Shown here: one piece after another, positions 7,555 to 14,947 of the stretch
How the letters are laid out: each line of letters opens with the position of its first letter
How positions within the stretch are numbered: the first letter of the stretch is position 1
Assembly (NCBI GenBank): GCA_964454745.1
Contig: CAYVUI010000093.1
Span: forward strand, 1-18,147
Source of the DNA: CAYVUI01 sp964454745
GTDB taxonomy: Bacteria > Planctomycetota > Phycisphaerae > Sedimentisphaerales > Anaerohalosphaeraceae
DNA: 18,147 nucleotides
Direction of reading: 5' to 3'
The notes under the pieces: generated by a model
Seen by the model: the letters and a program-made list of their open reading frames with translations, nothing else
Databases searched by the model: none
Told to the model about the DNA's origin: nothing
Translations under genes and position numbers: made by a program

Positions 7555-8667
7555 TTAATGTCGCGGGGGACGGTTTTGGCGGTTGGTGTTTTTGGGGTAT
7601 CCGCCGCGGTTTTTGTCGGAGCCCTGTGAGGAGCCGCCGGGGTTTTCAAATTTTCCGAAGATCATCCGCCCTGCCGAGGTTTGCAGGGAGCTGGTGACGG
7701 TGATGGCGATGGTCTGGCCGATTTTGCCGCGTGCTTCTTCGACGACGACCATGGTGCCGTCATCGAGGTATCCAATGCCCTGGGTAGCCTCTTCACCGGG
7801 CCGCATGATCTTGATGTTCATCAGCTCGCCGGGCAGGACGACGGTTTTGAGTGCGTTGGCCAGGTCGTTAATGTTGATGACATCGACACCGCGGAGCTGA
7901 GCGACCTTGTTGAGGTTGTAATCGTTGGTGACCAGCCGGCCGTCACAGTTCTTGGAGAAGGCGACGAGCTTCTGGTCGACGGGGGTCGCTTCGTCAACGC
8001 CGGGAGGCGGGGTGTCGTCGATCTTGACCTCGAGGTGGGTGCTGTTCTGCATTTTGTTAAGGATGTCGAGGCCGCGTCGGCCGCGGTTGCGCTTCATTTT
8101 GTCGGGCGAGTCGGCGATGAGCTGGAGCTCGTTTAACACGAAACGCGGGACGATGAGGGGGGCGTCGAAGAGGCGGGTTTCGGTGATGTCGGCGATGCGG
8201 CCGTCGATGATGACGGAGGTATCGAGCACGAGGGGACGCAGGCCCTTGGTCTGGCGGGAGAATTCGACGTAGGGGATGACGAAACGGACGTCGTCCTTGG
8301 TCTGGACAACGAGGCTGATGGTGAGGTAGCAGATACAGATGCCCATGATCCATTTTGTCATTTTGAGGGCCTCGGGGCTGACCTGGTCCTTGAAATAGAG
8401 CTCGGAGATCATCTCGATGACCGGGGAGACGGCCCATGAGATGAGCATGCCGACGAGCAGGCCGAAAAAGACGCCGGCCAGGACGTTGAGTGATTTTTTG
8501 GGAGTCAGCCAGTCAATGGCGACCACGAGGATCGAGAACAGGAAGCCGCCGATGGCAATGATCAGGATGTTGGGCTCGTTGATCGGGTCGGGTGTGTTGT
8601 TGATGCTGACGAAAAGGACGGCTGCGATGACGACAATGAAAAAGAAGCGGATAAAGTATAAAAGCAT
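7555..8667 (-). CDS. Membrane-anchored PIN/TRAM domain protein (YacL-like)
   Basis: A 370-aa protein in the YacL-like PIN-TRAM family of putative membrane-bound nucleases or RNA-binding proteins, whose role is not settled. Numbered from the ATG, there are four hydrophobic segments within about 1-122. The PIN domain (about 145-275) follows with acidic site residues D149 (LDTSVIIDGR), E180 (NELQ), D231 and D249 (VTNDYN). A TRAM domain occupies about 281-343. The tail (345-370) is rich in Gly, Asn, Arg and Gln and looks disordered. A GTG lies two codons upstream at 8673, but GGAG on the minus strand is 8 bases before the ATG at 8667 and only 2 before the GTG, so I chose the ATG. It is monocistronic, with its own promoter. 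Confidence 0.88.
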   Translation of the reverse strand: MLLYFIRFFFIVVIAAVLFVSINNTPDPINEPNILIIAIGGFLFSILVVAIDWLTPKKSLNVLAGVFFGLLVGMLISWAVSPVIEMISELYFKDQVSPEALKMTKWIMGICICYLTISLVVQTKDDVRFVIPYVEFSRQTKGLRPLVLDTSVIIDGRIADITETRLFDAPLIVPRFVLNELQLIADSPDKMKRNRGRRGLDILNKMQNSTHLEVKIDDTPPPGVDEATPVDQKLVAFSKNCDGRLVTNDYNLNKVAQLRGVDVININDLANALKTVVLPGELMNIKIMRPGEEATQGIGYLDDGTMVVVEEARGKIGQTIAITVTSSLQTSAGRMIFGKFENPGGSSQGSDKNRGGYPKNTNRQNRPPRH

Positions 8668-8736
8668 AAACACGTCTCCAATTTAAAAAAGCACTATAAA
8701 CGATAAAGATAGAACGGATTACATATTAAGCCGACT

Positions 8737-8766
8737 ATTATATCGACCTAAACCCGGCAGTGTCCA
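8737..8766 (-). promoter_or_regulatory. Sigma70-type promoter for the PIN/TRAM gene
   Basis: Read on the minus strand, TGGACA (8766-8761) is followed after 18 bases by a perfect TATAAT (8742-8737). The predicted start near 8730 gives a leader of about 60 nt. Confidence 0.65.
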
Positions 8767-9028
8767 ATATATAAGGGGTTTTTTCCTGGGATGGGCGACT
8801 GGGACGTGAATTATGGACAGACGAAGCCTTGTTTTTTGGGGCCGATAACACTTTTGCGGTCTTCGCAGTGGGATTTGACATAGAAAAAAAGGGCTTATTG
8901 AAGGCGAGTTTTGGCGGGGAGGGGATTCCTGCGTTAAGGCGCGGGGCCGGGCTTCCGATATTCAGGAGTAGCCCCAGATGGGGTTAAAGCGGCTTTTTAT
9001 CTTCTTAATATCGGGAATTATTTAAAAA
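8767..9028. other. Spacer between divergent genes, possible weak + promoter
   Basis: TTGACA at 8875-8880 is followed after 15 bases by TATTGA (8896-8901), a possible but poor promoter for the sensor gene at 9029. CCCC-AGAT-GGGG at 8972-8983 forms a small hairpin. Nothing else is recognisable. Confidence 0.3.
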
Positions 9029-11605
9029 ATGGAGTTTTCCGGGTTTAAAAAATACTTCGCGATTGTCTTTTGCAGTATCACCTTCGCGTGCATGTGCTTT
9101 CTGGCATGGCTGAATGTCAAACATTTCGAGCAGACGCTGGTCTCGAAGACGCAGGATCACCTGCTGGCGACGGCCAAGGCGCAGTCGGAGCATTTGGCGG
9201 AGAATATCAATGATATCCGCCATGACCTGGGGGCCCTGCAGGAGAACCGGCACCTTTCGGAAATCCTCAAAGATCCAACGGGGAAAGAATTCGATCTTGA
9301 GGCATATATCAGCCCGGAGCTGCTGGAACACATCCTGGAAAAATGCCGGCGGATCGAGCTGCTGGACGCGAACGGGAAACTGGTGTGCTCGCATCCGCAT
9401 CTTCCCGGTGCAATCGGGTGCAACCGCTCGGAGTATAATGACGTCAAGAAGACGCTGAAGACGGGTAAATTCAATATTACGCAGGAACTGACGGACCTGT
9501 GCAGTACGCGGACGTTTGTGGCCTCTTTGCCGCTCAAAGAAGAGGGAGAGATCGTCGGGATTCTCCGGGCGGAACTTTCGCTGGAGAAGATTCACCACAT
9601 GCTGGCGAAGATCGGGACCGAGGACCATACGTATGCATGGCTGATCGACCAGGACGGAATCGTGATTTCGCATCCGAACCCAGAGCTGGTCGGGCGGCAT
9701 ATTATGTACGCGAAGAACAAGTTCGGCCTGAAGAAATCCGAGGAGCTCGAGGCGCTGTGGGACCACATGATCGCGGGTGACCTTGGCAGAAGCGAGTATA
9801 CATATGTCAGGTGGCAGGACAATTCAAACCAGGTTCTCCGGAAGATCGCGGCGTATCACCCGCTGAAGATTGACAATCATCTGTGGTCGCTGTCGATCTG
9901 TATGGAGTACGACCAGATTTCGGAACCGATCCAGGCACACTGGCGCGAGATTTTGCTGATGATGTTCGTGATTACACTGATTTTGCTGGAACTGAGCCTG
10001 CATCATTACCAGTCGGAGCGGCACAAGTCGCGGCTGGAAAGCGAGCTTAAGCTTAGCAAGGTGAACCATGAACTGCTGGTGACCTCGGATGAACGGGCCT
10101 CGTTTGCGGTAGAGCTGCAGAAAAAAGACGAGCTGATGGCGAGTTTGGTCTCAGCGATGCCGGGATATATCTACTGGAAGAGCCGGGACGGATCGTATCT
10201 TGGGTGCAACGGGCCGTTCGCGAAGCTGGCGGGGCTGGACCGTCCGTCGCAGATTCTGGGCAAGAGCGAAACGGATATGCCGTGGGATACGACGCAGGGG
10301 CAGTTTAACGAGAAGTGCGACCTGGAGATCATCAAGACGTCTTTGCCATTGATGAATGTGCAGATGCCGCTGCTGACGGCAAAAGGCAAGTGTGTGTCGT
10401 TTGTGTCGAACAAGATCCCGATGCAGAATACGATGGGTACAACGATCGGCATGCTGGGGATTTTGTATGACGAGAAGGAGGCGGCGCGGCTGCTTCCGGA
10501 TAAGGCGGACCCGAAAAAGACGGCCCGGTATATCGAGCAATTGAGTCATTATTTACGTACGGAACTGGCGAATATCAGCGGGTATACGGAGCTGCTGGAA
10601 CAGGAAGAGCTCTCAGAGATGCAGAAGGAATTTCTCTCGAAGATTCACCTGCATGCCGATGCGATGAATGAGAAGATTCATGAGACGTTTATCAAGCTCG
10701 AAACGGAGACGAGCCCGGAGCCGGAAGATGAAGAAAACAAGAATCACAGCGTCCCTGAGAAAGCGGCAGCGGAGCTGAGCGAACCTAAAGAGTCAAAGCC
10801 CGGGGATACGGACCCGTCGGTACACAACGACAGTGAAGAACCGCAGGGAGAGGAACCCTGCGAAACAACGGAGGCGGTTGAGGAGGTGCCGGGCGATGAG
10901 GTGCAGATTCTCCTGGCGGATGACGTAATCGAGAACCGGATGCTGATCGAGACGATTTTGAAGAAGGAAGGGTATACGATCCAGCTTTGTGAAAACGGCC
11001 AGGAGGCGGTAAACCTTGCGCGGCTGCATACGTACGATGTAATCCTGATGGACATCCAGATGCCGGTGATGGACGGTTTGAAGGCGACGCAGTTGATCCG
11101 CGAGAAGAGTATGAACCAGAATACGGCGATTATCGCGTTGACGGCGATGACGAGCAAGGGAGATGAGATTGTCTGCCTGGAGGCGGGTTGTGATGATTTT
11201 GTGAACAAGCCGATCAAGCAGGAGCTTTTGCTCAACAAGATTCACCGGTTTGTCCAGCGGCGGGTGCAGCTTTATGCCGCAAAGACGGGTCAGGATATTT
11301 ATTCGTCCCTGATCGATGATCCGGATTACCAGAAGACGATCCGGATGTTCGTGGAGAATTTGCCGTCACGGATCGATGAGCTGATCCACTTCTGCGAGGA
11401 TAACAATATGCAGGATCTTGCGTTCAAGGTACATTCGCTCAAGGGGATCGGCAGTTTTGCGGGGTTCCCGGTGTACACGGAATTGGCCAAGCAGCTCGAG
11501 ATCACGATTCAGCAAAACGATATCGAGAGTGTGAAAAAACAGATCGAGGAGCTGGCGGACCTGTGCCGGCGGACAAAGATTATCCCCGAGGACCAAAAAC
11601 GCTAA
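9029..11605 (+). CDS. Membrane sensor with Cache-like, PAS, degenerate HisKA, receiver and HPt domains
   Basis: An 858-aa signalling protein. A first membrane helix (about 9-28) and a second (306-324) flank a periplasmic region that looks like a double Cache sensor (CSHPHLPG near 120 and ISHPNPELVGRH near 213-224 are typical strands). A coiled coil leads to a PAS domain (about 365-480). A histidine-acceptor helix follows with LSHYLRTEL (H507), which departs from the usual HELRTPL. No N, G1, F or G2 box of a histidine-kinase ATPase domain follows. Instead comes an acidic, Glu/Pro-rich linker (about 558-622), then a receiver (DD 631-632, D675, T705, K727) and an HPt domain with H802 in HSLKG. 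It probably receives phosphate from or passes it to another kinase. The ATG is the first start in frame and has no clear ribosome binding site. Confidence 0.85.
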   Translation: MEFSGFKKYFAIVFCSITFACMCFLAWLNVKHFEQTLVSKTQDHLLATAKAQSEHLAENINDIRHDLGALQENRHLSEILKDPTGKEFDLEAYISPELLEHILEKCRRIELLDANGKLVCSHPHLPGAIGCNRSEYNDVKKTLKTGKFNITQELTDLCSTRTFVASLPLKEEGEIVGILRAELSLEKIHHMLAKIGTEDHTYAWLIDQDGIVISHPNPELVGRHIMYAKNKFGLKKSEELEALWDHMIAGDLGRSEYTYVRWQDNSNQVLRKIAAYHPLKIDNHLWSLSICMEYDQISEPIQAHWREILLMMFVITLILLELSLHHYQSERHKSRLESELKLSKVNHELLVTSDERASFAVELQKKDELMASLVSAMPGYIYWKSRDGSYLGCNGPFAKLAGLDRPSQILGKSETDMPWDTTQGQFNEKCDLEIIKTSLPLMNVQMPLLTAKGKCVSFVSNKIPMQNTMGTTIGMLGILYDEKEAARLLPDKADPKKTARYIEQLSHYLRTELANISGYTELLEQEELSEMQKEFLSKIHLHADAMNEKIHETFIKLETETSPEPEDEENKNHSVPEKAAAELSEPKESKPGDTDPSVHNDSEEPQGEEPCETTEAVEEVPGDEVQILLADDVIENRMLIETILKKEGYTIQLCENGQEAVNLARLHTYDVILMDIQMPVMDGLKATQLIREKSMNQNTAIIALTAMTSKGDEIVCLEAGCDDFVNKPIKQELLLNKIHRFVQRRVQLYAAKTGQDIYSSLIDDPDYQKTIRMFVENLPSRIDELIHFCEDNNMQDLAFKVHSLKGIGSFAGFPVYTELAKQLEITIQQNDIESVKKQIEELADLCRRTKIIPEDQKR

Positions 11606-11701
11606 TCGGCCTTTGCGGGATTTGAGCAGGAATTTTCCAATCTCACGATTTTCTCATGTCAAGTGCGCGGATCGCGTGTATACTGGATCAAAAACGTACT
11701 T

Positions 11702-13075
11702 ATGAACCTGGACAGTCAAGACATCTCTGACCTGCGGCCCGGGGCGTCGGAGCGGCGCCGCTCGATGCGAATCATTATCTTTGCGGCGATCCTCGGGACC
11801 ATGGCGAATCTCGGGCTGATTAACAGCGTGCTGACGCTGACGGCGTTGAAACTCAACGCGTCTGATTTGTATGTGGGGATTCTTTCGACGGCGGTTATGC
11901 TGTCGTTTCTTTCCCGGATTTTTACGATGCCAGCGCTGGAGAAAGTGGGCAAGATCCGGCTGCTGGTGTTCTGGAACCGCGTGTCTTCGATTTTCATATT
12001 GCCGCTGATCGCCCTGCCGTGGCTGGAGCAACGGTTTTCGGGAGCGATGTGCCTTGCGGTGCTTTTGGGGGCTTCGATTTTGCGGGCCGTGACGCACGGG
12101 CTGGGAGAGACGGGTTGGTTTCCGCTGATTCATGATGTGGTTCCGCATTCGCTGCTGGGCCGGTTTTTCGCGAAGCTGCGGACGTCGTGGCAGATTGCAT
12201 CGCTGATGCTGGCCGTTGTGATTGGGTTGTTCCTCGGGCAGGATTCTCCGTGGTGGAAATTCCAAGTGGTGTTTGCAATTGCGCTGGGGGCGTACCTGCT
12301 TCGCACGGTGATTTTGAAACGGACGCATGAGTTGCATCAGCCGCGGACGGTGGGATTCGGGGAGATTTTGCGTAATCATATCGATGTGGTTACTCACAGG
12401 AAAATTCGGATTCTCACGTTATTTATCGGGGTGTTCGGGCTGGCGACGTGGATTTCATTTCCGTTTCGGGTGACGATTTTAAAGGAGCTTGGGTACACGG
12501 AAGGTTTTATTATGATCGCAACGACGGCGGTACCGAGCCTGGCGGCGATTTTGTCATTGCGGACGTGGGGCCGGATGGCGGATCAGTTTGGCGGCCGGCC
12601 GGTGTTCGGGATTTCGCTGGCGCTGGTGATCCCGGCGACAGCGGCGTGGGTCCTGATCGGGCCGGGTCAGCCGATATTGGTGATCGGGCTGCTTTTGGTG
12701 ATGAGTATCGGGGCCAGCGGGAATTTTCTCGCGCAGGTTCGCTGCATGATGCGGATGGTACCCAAAGAGAGCCAGAACCTGATTAATGCGATGAACAATG
12801 TGACGGGACTGGTCGGTGCGATGGCGCCGTTTCTGGGCGGCGTGCTGCTTGGATATTTGAGGCGGTTTTCGACAGGGGAGGATCCGCTTGGTCATTACCA
12901 TATTTTGTTTTTGATCTCTGCGGGGCTGTATTTGATCCCGGCGTTTATTCGTACGCTTTTAGCGGAATCGAAGGATTTGACGGCCCGGGATATTTTGTGG
13001 ACGTACGCGAGGGGATTTGCGAACCAGGTGATTACGTATCTGCCGCCGCGGGGGAAAAACCGGGATTCGACATAA
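11702..13075 (+). CDS. MFS transporter, 12 membrane helices
   Basis: A 457-aa major facilitator superfamily protein. I count twelve hydrophobic segments, six on each side of a basic central loop (near KRTHELHQPR). A motif-A-like GRMADQFGGRP lies between helices 8 and 9, as expected for the family repeat. The substrate cannot be told from sequence. A GTG at 11663 would add 13 residues (MRGSRVYWIKNVL) that do not look like coding; neither start has a good ribosome binding site, so the ATG at 11702 is a preference only. TATACT at 11679-11684 may be a -10 element that would place transcription start inside that extension. The gene begins 96 bases after the sensor gene on the same strand and could also be read from it. 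Confidence 0.82.
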   Translation: MNLDSQDISDLRPGASERRRSMRIIIFAAILGTMANLGLINSVLTLTALKLNASDLYVGILSTAVMLSFLSRIFTMPALEKVGKIRLLVFWNRVSSIFILPLIALPWLEQRFSGAMCLAVLLGASILRAVTHGLGETGWFPLIHDVVPHSLLGRFFAKLRTSWQIASLMLAVVIGLFLGQDSPWWKFQVVFAIALGAYLLRTVILKRTHELHQPRTVGFGEILRNHIDVVTHRKIRILTLFIGVFGLATWISFPFRVTILKELGYTEGFIMIATTAVPSLAAILSLRTWGRMADQFGGRPVFGISLALVIPATAAWVLIGPGQPILVIGLLLVMSIGASGNFLAQVRCMMRMVPKESQNLINAMNNVTGLVGAMAPFLGGVLLGYLRRFSTGEDPLGHYHILFLISAGLYLIPAFIRTLLAESKDLTARDILWTYARGFANQVITYLPPRGKNRDST

Positions 13076-13130
13076 GACGGCGGTTCGCTTTCCGCGGCAA
13101 GCCCAAGCTTAATTTTTCTTTTTCCGGGCG

Positions 13131-13209
13131 ATATGTCGATGGCATAAACATGTCTACAGGATATGTCGATAAAATGCGGAAATATCGACATATTTCCCTG
13201 ATGTGTCGA
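13131..13209. repeat. Iterated TGTCGA sites with a 10-bp inverted repeat
   Basis: ATATGTCGAT occurs at 13131-13140 and 13161-13170, and its exact reverse complement at 13184-13193. The second and third form an inverted repeat with a 13-base gap. The core TGTCGA starts at 13134, 13164 and 13204, so the three direct copies are 30 and 40 bases apart (whole helical turns). A near copy, TGTCTA, is at 13151. There is no T-run, so it does not look like a terminator for the MFS gene. A binding array for a regulator of the flagellin or MFS gene is plausible. Confidence 0.5.
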
Positions 13210-13233
13210 CCGTGTGTACACGTCATATCGTAA

Positions 13234-13263
13234 ATGGGTCGTGACTGTTCCACGATGGGTCGT
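13234..13263. repeat. ATGGGTCGT direct repeat, 21-bp period
   Basis: The nonamer occurs at 13234-13242 and 13255-13263, two helical turns apart, between the TGTCGA array and the flagellin gene. It may be an operator. Confidence 0.4.
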
Positions 13264-13501
13264 ATTTTGGCCAGGTTTTCAGGGCTGGCGGGGCCGGTAA
13301 AAACGTGGATTTTGGCCGTTTAACGGGGGCATCCTGATTTTTGGGGAAAAATGAGGGGGGATTTTCCGGATGAATTTGGATTGGGGAGGGTATTTATTAT
13401 ACTTTAAATGAGGAACTTTTTGGAGGGTGATCCGGTTGTGGTTTTGGTCCCGGTTCGGATTGAAAAGGCCGGGCGGGACAAGTTGGTTAAGGGTTTGTGC
13501 C
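13264..13501. other. Leader region of the flagellin gene
   Basis: A possible promoter lies at TTGGAT (13376-13381), 16 bases, TATACT (13398-13403); the -35 match is poor. I see no sigma-28 or sigma-54 flagellar promoter pattern. The frame of the flagellin stays open back to a GTG at 13427, but the encoded stretch (rich in W, R and F) does not resemble a flagellin start. Confidence 0.35.
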
Positions 13502-14287
13502 ATGTTGCAGTATGATGGCGTACATATGAAATTTTCGGCGTCGAATGACGTCCGCTTCGGCTGGTCGAAGACGCTGGAGCGGCTAACGACGGCGTACCGC
13601 ATTAACAGCGCGCAGGATGACCCCGCGGGCTCGGCGATTGCGGATATGATGAAGGCCGATGTGGCGATGCTTGGACAGTCGAGCCGGAACCTGATGGACG
13701 GGATCTCGATGGCGCAGACGTCCGAGGGTTCGCTCAGTTCGATCGCGCAGAACCTGGCGGATATCAAGTCGCTTTCTACCCAGCATACGACCGGCACCTA
13801 CTCGCCTGCGCATAAAAAGATTATCAAGGACCAGCTTAGCAACCTGATCGACTCCATTAAGCAAACGGCGGGTCTGACGGAGTTTAACGGGATCAAGCTG
13901 CTCGACAGCGATGGTTCGATTGAGATATCGGCCGGGGACGGCGAGACGATCTCGGTCAGTACCAAGGGTGACCTTGTCGCGGCGCTGGAGAGTATCGATA
14001 TTGAGACGGATCCTGAGGCGTTTGCCGCGGCGGTGAATGCGGCGATTGAGAATGTATCGGAGTTTCGCGGTACGATTGGTGCGCAGATGAACCGGCTCGA
14101 AACGTCGAAAGAGGTGCAGGATATCCGTGCGGAAATGACGCTGAGTGCCCAGAGCCGTATCGAGGATGCGGATATCGCACGTGAAGCGGCCAAAGAGACC
14201 CAGCAGCGGGTTATGATGCAGTCCGGGATTGCGATGCAGGCTCATACGCAGGTCCAGGCGCAGATGGTATTGCAGCTTTTGGGGTAA
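13502..14287 (+). CDS. Short flagellin
   Basis: A 261-aa flagellin made almost only of the two conserved helical ends that build the filament core. The N-terminal region has ERLTTAYRINSAQDDPAG and a segment like the family's NAQDGISLAQTAEGAL (here NLMDGISMAQTSEGSL). The C-terminal region has the family pattern GAQMNRLE, then SRIEDADIA, and ends MVLQLLG. The variable central D2/D3 part is reduced to about 30 residues. The ATG at 13502 is preferred because AAGGG lies 8 bases before it and it puts RIN at residue 33, near the usual 35-42; another ATG at 13526 would shorten the N-terminus further. The very first residues (MLQYDGVH) do not match the usual MRINTN, so the start is uncertain. No other flagellar gene is in the window. 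Confidence 0.85.
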   Translation: MLQYDGVHMKFSASNDVRFGWSKTLERLTTAYRINSAQDDPAGSAIADMMKADVAMLGQSSRNLMDGISMAQTSEGSLSSIAQNLADIKSLSTQHTTGTYSPAHKKIIKDQLSNLIDSIKQTAGLTEFNGIKLLDSDGSIEISAGDGETISVSTKGDLVAALESIDIETDPEAFAAAVNAAIENVSEFRGTIGAQMNRLETSKEVQDIRAEMTLSAQSRIEDADIAREAAKETQQRVMMQSGIAMQAHTQVQAQMVLQLLG

Positions 14288-14321
14288 TCGGTTCATGGAA
14301 CTGATTTATTAGCATTAAAAA

Positions 14322-14432
14322 CGGGGATTGCCCCGAATGTGGAGGAAGTCCATGATCGATTGCTGATGTGTTACCCTTGCAAGGGGTTTGTGTTTTGTGT
14401 TCCAAGGGCAGTTGGAGAGCTGCCCTTTTTTT
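14322..14432 (+). terminator. Flagellin 3' region with Rho-independent terminator
   Basis: AAGGGCAG (14404-14411) pairs with CTGCCCTT (14420-14427) around an 8-base loop, followed by seven T residues (14426-14432). Upstream in the same 3' region are two more palindromes: CGGGG-ATTG-CCCCG (14322-14335) and CCCTTGCAAGGG (14374-14385). The three structures may protect the message end. Confidence 0.8.
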
Positions 14433-14770
14433 ATGCTCGTTTTCAGGGCTGATTTGGGCGAATCGTGACAAATTTGTCGATTTTTACGGTGATGTATTGA
14501 TATTTGTCATCATGGGCGTTTAAAAAAAACAACATTGGTGTTGTTGTGCCATTTATCTGGCATCATGTCCAATAATATCGCTACTTCCTGTTACAAACAT
14601 TTCGCAGTGTTTCATAAAAACAACACGCCTTATATTGTACCTTTTGTAACAATATATTTTGAGAAAATAATAAATTTATAATTAACTGCAAAATAAGCAC
14701 TTAAAATTTTCACTTATTTATATTTTGTAAATATATTCAAAATGGGTATAGGCATTGCTTTATTATATAT
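14433..14770. other. AT-rich gene-free stretch with several inverted repeats
   Basis: There is no gene I can support. Visible elements are a 12-base palindrome GACAAATTTGTC (14467-14478) with a further TTTGTCA at 14503-14509; a 7-bp hairpin AACAACA-TTGG-TGTTGTT (14528-14545) preceded by A8, which would be a weak terminator on the minus strand; TGCCA/TGGCA (14547-14562); a 9-bp inverted repeat TGTTACAAA (14589-14597) / TTTGTAACA (14643-14651); and AAATAAG/CTTATTT (14691-14719). The stretch 14640-14740 is extremely AT-rich. These look like regulator sites rather than coding sequence. Confidence 0.45.
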
Positions 14771-14895
14771 GCGTGGTCACCAGGGCAAAATTGCTCCTAA
14801 CAGAGGAGGGCGATTTTGCCTCTTTGAGTTGTGACAGGACAAAAAATTCCTGATTCAATACCGGGAGCCAGCTGGAGGAGGCTGGCTCTTTTTTT
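14771..14895 (+). ncRNA. Candidate structured small RNA or leader attenuator before thiE
   Basis: Three hairpins follow in order. The first is long: 14783-14798 pairs with 14804-14821 with a 2-base bulge (GG at 14809-14810) and loop AACAG. The second is CAGGA/TCCTG (14835-14852). The third is a strong terminator (14865-14895). TATTAT and TATATA at 14761-14769 could be the -10 element, with only a weak -35 (TTCAAA, 14736). No coding gene lies between the flagellin terminator and this one, so the terminator needs another transcript to stop. The element could be a free sRNA or a cis-regulatory leader of thiE, whose start is 52 bases beyond. I do not see the TPP riboswitch core. Confidence 0.45.
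14865..14895 (+). terminator. Rho-independent terminator upstream of thiE
   Basis: GAGCCAGC (14865-14872) pairs with GCTGGCTC (14881-14888) around the loop TGGAGGAG, followed by seven T residues. It is built like the terminator at 14404-14432 (8-bp stem, 8-base purine-rich loop with GGAG, T7 then ATGC). Confidence 0.8.
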
Positions 14896-14947
14896 ATGCG
14901 CGGTGATTGGGGTTGCATGAGATGGGGGGAATTTGTACACTTGGGCG

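Noticed and set aside
11654..12397. 247-residue open frame on the - strand
   Set aside because: Rich in Arg, Gln, His and Pro without any domain, and antisense to the membrane helices of the MFS gene; a shadow frame.
13427..13501. 25-residue N-terminal extension of the flagellin from a GTG at 13427
   Set aside because: The GTG overlaps the only purine-rich run, so no ribosome binding site spacing exists, and the Trp/Arg-rich peptide is unlike any flagellin start.
14771..14947. TPP riboswitch upstream of thiE
   Set aside because: The conserved CTGAGA and the ACCTGATCTGG-type core are absent, so only an unknown structured RNA is proposed.
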